A program made the translations under genes and the position numbers. A stretch of 64,000 nucleotides of DNA, taken from contig CANREM010000006.1 in the NCBI GenBank assembly GCA_947629675.1, positions 1 through 64,000 of the forward strand. Reading direction: 5' to 3'. Origin of the DNA: an uncultured Clostridia bacterium. GTDB taxonomy: Bacteria; Bacillota; Clostridia; Christensenellales; Borkfalkiaceae. Position 1 is the stretch's first letter; each line of letters starts with the position of its first letter. Of the stretch, positions 44,401-53,300 are shown one piece after another. The notes beneath the pieces were generated by a model. The model did no database searches. It was not told where the DNA came from and saw nothing but the letters and a program-made list of their open reading frames with translations.

Positions 44401-47008
44401 CCGCACGAATACAAAACTTTCCTCCCACTTCTGCGACCGCACGGGGCACATCGTCTTCAAAAAGCGCGGGGAGTTTCTCGAAAAGCTCTACAAACTGCAC
44501 GCCCTCGCCAATGAAGCCTTCCTCGATTTCAATGCGGATGCATTCAACGGAATGTGCATCCGCGCGGCAAACGGCTATACCATGCCCGTGCTTGAGGGCT
44601 TTCTGAAGGCTTCGGACGCCTATTTTGCGGCAGAGGACAGCTTCATGAAGATCACGCACGGCGTCCGCGAGAAGGTGAAGGGGGAGGACTCCTTGGACTA
44701 CTTCTACACGAAGGCCTCCGCCCTCATCGACAACATCGACATGCTCCCCAATTGGTGCATGTACCGTGCGACGGCAAAGAAGCTCGCCGCCCTCGGCCTT
44801 ACGTTCATCTCCGACTCCCTCGAGAGCGGCCGCCTCAAGGTGGAGAATGTCCTCGCGGGCTTCGAGAAGAACGTCTATAAGAACTTCCTCGAGATCACCA
44901 TCCCGCAGGATGCGGCCCTCTCCCGCATGACGGTGGGAACTTTGGAGGACACGGTGGAGAAATTCCGCCTCGCATGGGAGGAGTACGGAAAGCTCACGCG
45001 CACCCTCATCCGCGAGACGCTCATCTCCCGCCTTCCCGCCGAGGACGAAGAGGGGAGCCTCTCTCTGGAGCTGGCCGCCTTCAACCGCTTTGCCCGCAGC
45101 AATCTGCGCGGCTCGGGCATCCGCACGATGCTCGCCGAGCTTCCCGCGCTCTCTTCGGTCCTCTGTCCCTGCCTTCTCATGAGCCCCATCACGGTCGCGC
45201 AGTATCTCCAGCCGGTTGCGGACGCGTTCGACCTCGTCATCTTCGACGAGGCCTCCCAGATGCTGACGGCGGAGGCGGTGGGCGCGATCGCAAGGGCGAA
45301 GGCCGCCATCGTCGTGGGCGACCCCAAACAGCTCCCGCCGACCACCTTCTTCCATGCGACATATACCGATGAGGACGATCTCGAAAACGAGGACCTCGAG
45401 AGCGTCCTCGACGACTGTCTCGCCCTCGGCATGCCCGAGCGGCATCTCCTCTGGCACTACCGGAGCAAGCATGAGAGCCTCATCGCCTTCTCCAACGGCA
45501 TGTTCTATGACAACCGCCTCTGCACCTTCCCCTCCCCCGACGGGCTGGAGAGCAAGGTAAAACTTATTCATGTGGACGGGACGTACGACCGCGGATTCAC
45601 AAAGCGCAACCGCGCCGAGACGGAGGCCCTCGTCGCAGAGGTCACAAGAAGGCTTGCGGACCCCGTCCTCTCCCGTTCGAGCATGGGCATCGTCACCTTC
45701 TCGAGCGCGCAGCAGGAGGACATCGAAAAGACGCTCTCCAAGGAGATCGTCCGCCTCGGCCTCGAGAGTGCCGCCTATGAGCGGGAGGAACCGCTCTTTG
45801 TCAAGAACCTCGAGAATGTGCAGGGAGACGAGCGCGACGTCATTCTCTTCTCCGTCTGCTACGGCCCCGACCGCCTCGGCCGCGTCTCCCTCAACTTCGG
45901 CCCCCTCAACCAGGCGGGCGGATGGCGGCGGCTCAACGTTGCCGTCTCGCGTGCGAGAGAGGAGATGCTCGTCTTTTCCACGATGACCTCCGCCATGATC
46001 GACCTCAACAGGACCTCTTCGAAGGGGGTCGCGGGGCTGAAGGCGTTTCTGGAATTTGCGGAAAAGGGCCGCACCATGCTCGCGGTCAGGTCGGATACCG
46101 TGCGCGCAGGCACGGGCATCGGCAAGTTCATCGCAGCAGAACTTGCGGGCTACGGCTATGACTGCCGCTCCGACGTGGGCGCGTCCGATTTCAAGGTGGA
46201 CGTCGCCGTCATCGACCCGCGCAATAAACGCCGCTTTGTCCTCGGTATCCTCTGCGACGGTCCCAATAATTTCTCCGTCAAGGACAGAAACATCTTGCAG
46301 GTGCAGACGCTCAAGCGGGGGAATTGGAACATTCTCCGCCTCAACACCGTCAATTACTACAACAATCCCAAGCGCGAACTCAAGCGCATCAAGGACGTTT
46401 TAGACCGCCTCACGGGCGGCGAAAAGCGGGGGGACGCGTGGCTCTCCAAGTATAAGCGGCCCTACAAGACAGTCAAGGCGACGGCGAGCGAGACGTCCGC
46501 CTTCGTCACGGGCGGGGAACATGACCCCGCCATCATCGCCCGCCTCAAGGAGATCGTCGCGAGCGAAGAGCCAATCTCCCGCGCATTTTTGAAAAAACGC
46601 TGCCTGCAGAGCTTCGGCATCGAGCGGAGCGGTTCCAAGGTGGAGGCCCGCCTCGACGCACTCATCGATTCCTGCGGCTTCAACCGCGACCGCGCGATGG
46701 GCGTGGACTACTTCTATCGCACCCCCCGCGCCATCCAGCTGGGAAGATTCCGCGTGGAAGGGGAGGCCCCTGCCGTGAGAAAGAGCGAGGAGGACTTCAC
46801 CGTCTATGAGGTCGTCTCCCTCGTGAAGGGCGCGCTCGAGGACAGGGTCGCCCTCTATATGGACGAGGTCGCCGCCGTCGTCTCGGGCGTGTTCCGTGAG
46901 ATCCGTCCGACCGAACGCGCTCTCGTGTTCCTCCGCGACTGTATCTCCTACGGGGAGGAGAAGGGGGTCTTTGTGCGCTCCGTCTCAGACCGAATTACTC
47001 TTGCTTAA
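41414..47008 (+). CDS. DUF4011-type SF1 helicase with C-terminal MTES_1575/Vsr-like REase and DUF3320 domain
   Basis: GPPGTGKSQTITNIIANAL, LVIFDEASQMLTAEAVGAI, VVGDPKQLPPTTFF, VQGDERDVILFSVCYG, LNVAVSRAREEMLVFS; C-term VGASDFKVDVAVIDPRNKRRFVLGILCDG. Confidence 0.85.
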   Translation: MAAKKKIRIDEKVTLDLRFPKYVGYLDYLLATPASIRIRSTFEEALPLTVSATSEGGLLLPFEKSVEVPFESTVRIEQSGIFSPLYLAENSEFRSVTINVAARHENKTVASAEAQLTVLPFDVWEGLSGNAERVACFVRPRLPDCSVILTDAGRRLKRWRADAEFYGYTGTDKNTVRQIIAAVYASVKAHGVSEEACDLTQPLSAAKEGSVLKGGSASLFQIALLAAGCIEAAGLHPVIAIGKKSVGVGAWLYDTCFLDPVTDDDDIVSKYVADGINNLCFFDAADLFVDSNSLFTPSEHHFRAKLKEEHFDIFVDVKRCRMGGIPVCPMRGKGIEGYEVYENEQEDGSPKPLPVFKGLKLDGKQPKNKQWERRLLDLTGKNALLVFTGKNALHLSSAGCDMLYSRLMGEGSMKLRAGGEEAKIGAELSPQKKALIALEQQKGVLRVLEPVKSASETALKLIRKNREAGEEAGAKILYLALGFLKYVSREDGMPKFAPLVLVPVGITRAKGNEDFSLTAGEEGFFVNATLLEFLKQEFNIDIRGLGGDVSALKISEIVAMVRAETAGMKGWEVVEDAFVAAFSFQRFLLWNDIRTHIGALRKNENVANLLAGRAERRKTPAAAEEDAADPEEVLLPLPADSSQFSAISLANTGASFVLHGPPGTGKSQTITNIIANALMRGKRVIFVAEKKAALDVVKKRLDAIGIGEFCLELHSNKTDKGDVLRRMEATLALGGKAREAGFGEKTRELIALREELKEPMEALHKKRRLGISVYGAVLGYLENKTAPDILDIETAFYDTLTEEKLSRCKSMILSAAAAAKECGGVVSSPFENVNLTEYSQEVRDRILCASEVVLTEIKHLRSYLALFLEFYRQRVSTLTRKKLLSLAEIAKILSSGECRKYFAGQEEGAFYLFYNANRRLDTCLAYYFKNFRSLVDLDDAAEIAKLLESGGDWRLSKAARAAAKKLAKVAIHELKEEDVPKFLQTLVDIDGATGRIRTNTKLSSHFCDRTGHIVFKKRGEFLEKLYKLHALANEAFLDFNADAFNGMCIRAANGYTMPVLEGFLKASDAYFAAEDSFMKITHGVREKVKGEDSLDYFYTKASALIDNIDMLPNWCMYRATAKKLAALGLTFISDSLESGRLKVENVLAGFEKNVYKNFLEITIPQDAALSRMTVGTLEDTVEKFRLAWEEYGKLTRTLIRETLISRLPAEDEEGSLSLELAAFNRFARSNLRGSGIRTMLAELPALSSVLCPCLLMSPITVAQYLQPVADAFDLVIFDEASQMLTAEAVGAIARAKAAIVVGDPKQLPPTTFFHATYTDEDDLENEDLESVLDDCLALGMPERHLLWHYRSKHESLIAFSNGMFYDNRLCTFPSPDGLESKVKLIHVDGTYDRGFTKRNRAETEALVAEVTRRLADPVLSRSSMGIVTFSSAQQEDIEKTLSKEIVRLGLESAAYEREEPLFVKNLENVQGDERDVILFSVCYGPDRLGRVSLNFGPLNQAGGWRRLNVAVSRAREEMLVFSTMTSAMIDLNRTSSKGVAGLKAFLEFAEKGRTMLAVRSDTVRAGTGIGKFIAAELAGYGYDCRSDVGASDFKVDVAVIDPRNKRRFVLGILCDGPNNFSVKDRNILQVQTLKRGNWNILRLNTVNYYNNPKRELKRIKDVLDRLTGGEKRGDAWLSKYKRPYKTVKATASETSAFVTGGEHDPAIIARLKEIVASEEPISRAFLKKRCLQSFGIERSGSKVEARLDALIDSCGFNRDRAMGVDYFYRTPRAIQLGRFRVEGEAPAVRKSEEDFTVYEVVSLVKGALEDRVALYMDEVAAVVSGVFREIRPTERALVFLRDCISYGEEKGVFVRSVSDRITLA

Positions 47009-47029
47009 AACGAGCGGATCGCGTATAGG

Positions 47030-47370
47030 CTGCGAAATACTTCGTCGTGCTGCGTTTTTCTTGCCCACGTACGACCAAGTACGCGGGCTTCGAAAAGCCT
47101 CGCACTCCTTGTCTTTCTTGCCTCTACGCGATTTAACGGTGACCGAAGGAGGGCCTACCCCTTTTCAAGGGGGAGGCTCCGCCTTTAGGCGGTGGTGGGG
47201 GTTGAGCTTCCAATGGCCCACCGCGTCATGCTGCCCCGACCGAAGCTTCTATTATTTATCTAAGGTCGGCACGAGTGCCGATTTTCGGCACGAAGTAACG
47301 TAGTCGAAGCATCACCTTATTATTCGGACTTACGTTTCAGGGGATACACTCGCCTTTGACTCGGTATGAC
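47030..47370. repeat. Intergenic mosaic of interspersed repeats
   Basis: ggatcgcgtataggctgcgaaatacttcgtcg... (shared with 59206-59236) then cccctttt-caaggggg and ggggatacactcgcc...cggtatgac modules. Confidence 0.75.
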
Positions 47371-47446
47371 ACGCACACCCCCATTCATCTTTTTCATTCT
47401 TTCATTTATAACCAATCCGTTCAAATCGTCACCCCCGTAAAAACAT

Positions 47447-47475
47447 TTGACAAAAAAATCGGGAAATGCTATAAT
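47447..47475 (+). promoter_or_regulatory. trkH promoter
   Basis: TTGACA (47447-47452), 17 nt, TATAAT (47470-47475). Confidence 0.85.
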
Positions 47476-47487
47476 TCGCGCATACTT

Positions 47488-48831
47488 ATGAAACGTATGA
47501 AGCTCAAAAAGAAGATGAATGTATGGATGTACCTCGCGATCGGCTATTTCGCCGTCGTGGTCGCGGGGAGCATTCTGCTTATCTTGCCCTTCGCCTCGAC
47601 GACGGGTAGCACATACTATATCGACGCGCTTTTTACCTCCTTTTCCGCCGCATGCGTCACGGGACTTGTGACGGTGACGACGGCAACGCACTGGACGCTT
47701 TACGGTAAGATCGTCATCCTTCTTCTCATCCAGCTCGGCGGGCTGGGGTTCATGACCTTCATCTCCATCCTTCTGATCGCCATCAAGCGGAATTTGGGGC
47801 AGTATGAGCGGCGTGCCGTCCTGCAGGCGGTGGGGGGAGATGACCTCTCGGGCGTGAAGAAGCTCGTGCGGCGCATCGTTTTCGGCACCCTTGTTTTCGA
47901 ACTCATCGGCGCGGGGCTGCTCTGCATCCGCTTCATTCCCGCCTATGGCGTTTCCAACGGGATATGGTATTCGGTCTTTCACGCCGTATCCGCCTTCTGC
48001 AATGCGGGGTTCGACATCTTGGGCGAAGTCTCCTTTGCGGGCTATGCGACCGATCCGCTCGTCTCGCTCACCCTCTGCGGCCTCATCATCATCGGGGGGA
48101 TCGGCTTCTGCATCTGGGGAGACGTCTTCGAGTGCAAATTCAACTTCAAAAAGTATCAATTCTATACCAAGGTCATCATCATCGTCAATACGGGACTGCT
48201 CTTCGTCTCCACATGGCTCTTTCTCCTCTTCGAACGCAACAATCCCTCGTATGCGGGTTATAACTTCGGGCAAAAGCTCCTTTGCTCCTTCTTCAACGCC
48301 ACGACGGCGCGCACGGCGGGCTTCTTTACGACCGACCCCGCCACGCTCTCGGGAAGCGGGTCCCTGCTCATGATCATGTTGATGTTCATCGGCGGAAGTT
48401 CGGGTTCGACCGCGGGCGGCATCAAGGTGGGGACGATCACCGTCATCGTCATGGGCATGATCTCCGCCTTCCGCGGCAAGCGGGACATCAATATGGGGAA
48501 ACGCCGCATCGACATGCAGCTCGTGGGAAGGGCACTCGCCATCTTCGCGGCCTATCTTTTCCTCATCCTCACCGCGACCGTCATCATCTGCGCGATCGAG
48601 CCGAATACGGCGAATTCCTTCCAGCGGGCACTCTTCGAATCCACCTCCGCGCTGGGCACGGTGGGGCTTTCGATGGCGTTCACGGGCAGTATCTCATGGG
48701 GGACGAAGATCGTTCTCATGCTCCTCATGTATATGGGCAGGGCAGGAGTCTTTACCCTCGCCTACGCGCTCTCGAGAAAGCGGGAGACCCCGCAGGTCCG
48801 CCGCCCCGCAGACAGTTTCTTCATCGGGTAA
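47488..48831 (+). CDS. TrkH-family potassium uptake protein
   Basis: FTSFSAACVTGLVTVTT, FHAVSAFCNAGFDIL, NATTARTAGFFTTD, FIGGSSGSTAGGIKV, ESTSALGTVGLS. Confidence 0.95.
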   Translation: MKRMKLKKKMNVWMYLAIGYFAVVVAGSILLILPFASTTGSTYYIDALFTSFSAACVTGLVTVTTATHWTLYGKIVILLLIQLGGLGFMTFISILLIAIKRNLGQYERRAVLQAVGGDDLSGVKKLVRRIVFGTLVFELIGAGLLCIRFIPAYGVSNGIWYSVFHAVSAFCNAGFDILGEVSFAGYATDPLVSLTLCGLIIIGGIGFCIWGDVFECKFNFKKYQFYTKVIIIVNTGLLFVSTWLFLLFERNNPSYAGYNFGQKLLCSFFNATTARTAGFFTTDPATLSGSGSLLMIMLMFIGGSSGSTAGGIKVGTITVIVMGMISAFRGKRDINMGKRRIDMQLVGRALAIFAAYLFLILTATVIICAIEPNTANSFQRALFESTSALGTVGLSMAFTGSISWGTKIVLMLLMYMGRAGVFTLAYALSRKRETPQVRRPADSFFIG

Positions 48832-49002
48832 AAAATTTTCGCGCGATTTCTTTTCTCCGAAAATAAATACGCGCGAGTCGAATGGGCAGACCGCTTTCAC
48901 ATTCGCTCGTTGCGGTCGGCTCTTTCAGAAAAACAAAAAGCGCGTAAACGCGCAAATTGGGGCGCGCAGCGCAGGGGTACCCTGCTCGCGCAAGTCATTG
49001 GA

Positions 49003-49115
49003 AACCAACCCCCATCAGTCACCTTCGGTGACAGCTTCCCCTTTCCCAAGGGGGAAGCCCTACTCCGTTCACGGGGGAGGGTAGCACGGCTTCGCCGTGA
49101 CGGGGGGAGCTATTT
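49003..49115. repeat. Intergenic repeat, same family as 40325-40440 in inverse orientation
   Basis: aaccaacccccatcagtcaccttcggtgacagcttcccctttcccaagggggaagcc. Confidence 0.8.
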
Positions 49116-49329
49116 CAAAAACACTTGCCTTAGGCGGAATCGCATTCCGCCGTGGGCGTCCCAATTTGCTAAGCCACTGCACGCTTAATGTCTTTGAGAA
49201 CATAAAAGTTCAGCGGGCGATATGGCATAGAGATGGAAAATTTAACCCCTCGCAAATTTCTTTGCCCGCAATTTGCCCCGCAGGGTGTTTCTAGAAAAAA
49301 GAAATTTGCGAATCAACAAAGGAGTCTAT

Positions 49330-49986
49330 ATGAAATCATTTCTTCTCATCGGGATGGGGAAATTCGGGCGGACGCTCGGGGAAAAGATGCTCGCCATGGA
49401 CGACGAAGTCACGATCGTCGATAAGAGCGAGGACACCATCGATTCTCTTGCGCCCAAATACACCAACGCGCTCATCGCGAACTGCATGAATATCGAGAAC
49501 CTGAAGTCGATGGACGTGCCCTCGTACGACGCCTGTATCGTCGCGATCAGCGATGACTTCCAGGCCTCTTTGGAGGTGACGGCAAATCTCAAGGACCTCG
49601 GGGCGAAGCGCATCATCTCCAAGGCCTCCACCGAGATCCAGAGCAAATTTCTCCTCCGCGTCGGGGCGGACGAAGTCATCTATCCCGACAAGGATATTGC
49701 GGAAAAACTCGCCGTGCGCCTCAATTCCTCCAACGTCATCAACTACATCGACCTGGACAGCGAATATTCCATCTTCGAGCTTGCCTGCCCCAAGAAATGG
49801 GTGAAAAAGAAGCTCATCGACATCAACCCGAGGAAGAAACTCGGCATGAACATCCTCACCGTGAAAAAGACGACGGGGGAGGTCATCAACTCCCTCGACG
49901 GCGACTATGTCTTCGAAGAGGGGGACAAGTTCGTCGTGTTCGGCAATACCGAACTCATTTTAGCCTTCACCAATAAGCAAAAATAA
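49330..49986 (+). CDS. TrkA-family K+ uptake regulatory protein (RCK_N/C)
   Basis: FLLIGMGKFGRTLGEKMLAMDDEVTIVDKSEDTI; VGADEVIYPDKDIAEKLAVRL; start set at 49330. Confidence 0.95.
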   Translation: MKSFLLIGMGKFGRTLGEKMLAMDDEVTIVDKSEDTIDSLAPKYTNALIANCMNIENLKSMDVPSYDACIVAISDDFQASLEVTANLKDLGAKRIISKASTEIQSKFLLRVGADEVIYPDKDIAEKLAVRLNSSNVINYIDLDSEYSIFELACPKKWVKKKLIDINPRKKLGMNILTVKKTTGEVINSLDGDYVFEEGDKFVVFGNTELILAFTNKQK

Positions 49987-50066
49987 AAAACAGGCAAAAA
50001 AAGCCCCGCCCTCACGGGAGACGGGAGAGCAAGTTAATCTTCCTTCGTTTCTGCTTTGAAAGAACT

Positions 50067-50100
50067 GCCGAGACAGCACCCTGTCGCGGCTTTTTCTTTT
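50067..50100 (+). terminator. Terminator
   Basis: GCCGAGACAG-CACC-CTGTCGCGGC + TTTTTCTTTT. Confidence 0.85.
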
Positions 50101-50303
50101 GCAAAAATACTTTTTATCGCCCCTACATCGGCATATTTTCCGGGAACGGGAAAATTTTCATGCTTTCGTACATTCTCCCAGGAAAAGGGCGGCAATTTCG
50201 CTTGACTTGAAAGGGAAGGCTATGATACTATTTATATACACATTTTTTCGCAATATTCGTATAATAATATTTCTATGCGCATATTCGCAAAAGGAGACGG
50301 AAC

Positions 50304-53300
50304 ATGAAGAAAAGCATTCGCCGCATTCTGATCGTCATATCTACCGCACTCTGCATGGCGGCCATGTCGCTCGGGATCTTCGCGGCATGCGGCTCGAAAG
50401 CAAAACTCACACTTGACGCGGGGAAGGGAGGGACGCTCTCCAAGACCGAATATTCCGTAAAGAAGGGAACAGACCTCTGGCAATATCTGCAGGATAAGAC
50501 TCCCGCGGTTTCGACGGCGGGTCTCTCCTTCGCGGGTTGGTACAACGGGAACACACCGATCACATCCGGGACTACCATGCCCAAGGAGGGGCTATCCCTC
50601 ACGGCGAAATACAATGCCGATTATAACATCGAGGTCTACACCTACAACGAGGAGACCGAGACCTTCGGTGCGGCCGTAAAGTCCACGGGCAAGGGCCTTT
50701 GGAAGGAGCCGCTCAACATTGTCGACGTCTATCCGTTCGACGTGGGGTATGCCGTCGACCTTTCGCAACCCGATTCCGTCACGACGACGCCCTCGCTCGA
50801 GATCGGCTTCACCTTCAAGATCTATCAGAAGGTGGACTACCGCACCGTGAGCTTCCGTCTGAACGCACCCGAATCGGACAATGCTTTCTCGGGGAGCATC
50901 CCGAGCATCAGCGTCGGCAGGGGCAGGACATTCACCGCTCCCGACGGGAACACCGTCTATACTTCTTCCCTCGGCTATCGCTTTATCGGTTGGTCGGAGA
51001 ACAGTAATGACGAAGTCCCCCAATACCGTGCGGGCGAGGGCGTCGTCGCGAAAGGAGACATGACCCTCTACGCCGTATGGGAGAAGGGCAAGACGGACAT
51101 CTTCGGCGGGAACGATTATCTCTTTGTCAACGTGAAGCCCGGCTATGTCTATCTCCACCGTGCGGGTTTTGCCGAACAAGAGGGCACCTATGATGCGAAT
51201 ACCAGTATATTCATCTTCAAGAGACTGAACGGCACGAACGTTCTCGAGGGCAAGATCTCGGGCGATCAGTTCTACTACTTCCGCGACCTCAAGGATAAGA
51301 CCTTCACTTACGGCGGAGAACCTTTGAAGAACGTCGAAAAGGAGGAACTGACTTTCGGCGCGCTCGATGCCGTCACCTATACCGTGACCCCTTCAGGGAA
51401 GACGGGGACCGCCGTAAACGGCAGCTTTGCCGTCGACCCCGCAACGGGCGACTATGTCTTTATTAAGGGGGGCGACGAGTCCTTCTACTTCTCCCTCTTT
51501 GTCGATCGCACCCTCCCCGAAGGGGAGCAGAACCGTTTCGTCCGCACTTCCGACGACGAAGAGGTGGTCGCACAGAGCGAGCGCGGCTTCTACGCCCTTT
51601 GGGACGACAACGAGAAGGGCTACGACGAGACGCAGGCCTTCCAGCTCGACGGCATGTATGACAGCCTCGGCTTTGCCTCCGCGGGGATCTATCTGCTCGA
51701 GAACGGAAAATACGAGCGCGCGATCACCACTTATTACGGGCTTGAGAGCAAAGTCATTCATGACGAAGAGGATGAAGGTGCCATGATGTTGGCGACGGCC
51801 GCTGCCAAGGAAGAGGACGATTTTGTCATCATCTTCCACGATACCGACGGGGAAGAGGTGTATCCTCACTTCCGCGTCTATAAGTCCGAACAGCCCTTCG
51901 AGGCAAACGGCAGGACCTTCGACGGCGTATTCCGCCTCGAGGACGGTTTCCGCGGTGACTTTGGGACCGCAGACGAATTCTATAACGGCACTGGCGAACC
52001 CAACGCAGGGGGCGAGATCGAGGCGGTCACCTCCCTCCATTTGGACGGGTTCGGAGGTGCGGTCTACACGGAGCGCGGTACAGATGGCGCGAAGGATCGG
52101 CTCATCAAGGGGACGTACACCATCAAGACGCTCTCCGCGCACGGCGCGTCCTTTGAATATTTATATTTGACCCTTTCGACGAATAAGAGCATGTTCGTCC
52201 AGATCGTGGGCGGCGGCTACGGCGTCACCTATTATACGACTTCAGATAAGGCACCGTCCATCGTGGAGATCGACGGCTCCCCCCTGAAAGTTTATGAACA
52301 GTTCACGGGCACCGAGACAGGCGTCTCCGTCTACGACAAAGGATACTTCTACATCTACGAGGGCAGCTCCGTCAACATCTACACCTATTTCACGGATATC
52401 TTTGACAATGTGACGGAAGTGAGCGTCGGTGCTGATTTCGGCCTCATTCAAGAGAAGGAGGGCGAAGATGGCGTCTATACCTTCGTCAGCTATCTTCTCG
52501 GCAGCGGCCTGCCTCTCTTCGACTTCCGTTACACGAAGGAGGGCAAGATCGAGATGAGCCTTCCCTTCACGGAAGAGGCGATCACGGGCGCAGCGGCGGA
52601 GACGATCAAGGTCGATAAGTGGGGCACCCTCACCTACGGCGGAAAGGATTATGCCTACGGCAGCTACACCGTCAACGTCATCGAAAAGTCCACGGGAGTC
52701 GGCACGGGAAGCTGGTACATCCGCGAGTACACCTTCCGCGAGAGCGGAAAGACGGCGGATACCGTCGTGCGCGTCCGCGGCGATTATCATGAGACGGAGA
52801 CGGATTCCGAATACCGCTATGAGACTTTGGTCGGAGACGATCGGATCATGGAGCTTATCAAGAAGAGATTCCCCGATCAGAACAGCTATTTCGATCACAT
52901 CTATCTGAACGGATCTCTTCCCACGACAGATGAGGGCGAGACCAAGGTGGATATCATTCTCACCGTCTCCGCCGACATGGAGAACTTCTATGATATCGCG
53001 CTCTTGACGGGTACGATCACCTACGACACCCAGAGCAAACTCTATAAGATGACGCTCGACGAGCCGCATGCGGCTGCGAACCTTCAGAATCTCCTCATGG
53101 AGACCTATACCCTGTATGGCGGCGAGAGCGGTTGTTATCTGATGTTCGGGGAGGGCAGTGCGGTCGTCATCGACTCCGAGGCGATTTCCGAATATTCTGT
53201 AGAGAAGACACAGACGGCGGACGGTTCCGCGCTGTCGATCGGCTTTGACGGCACCGCCACCTATACGGACAAAGACGGAAAGACCTTCACGGGCGAATTT

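Noticed and set aside
43850-45571. 573-aa minus-strand ORF
   Set aside because: Antisense to the helicase-nuclease gene; no domain motifs.
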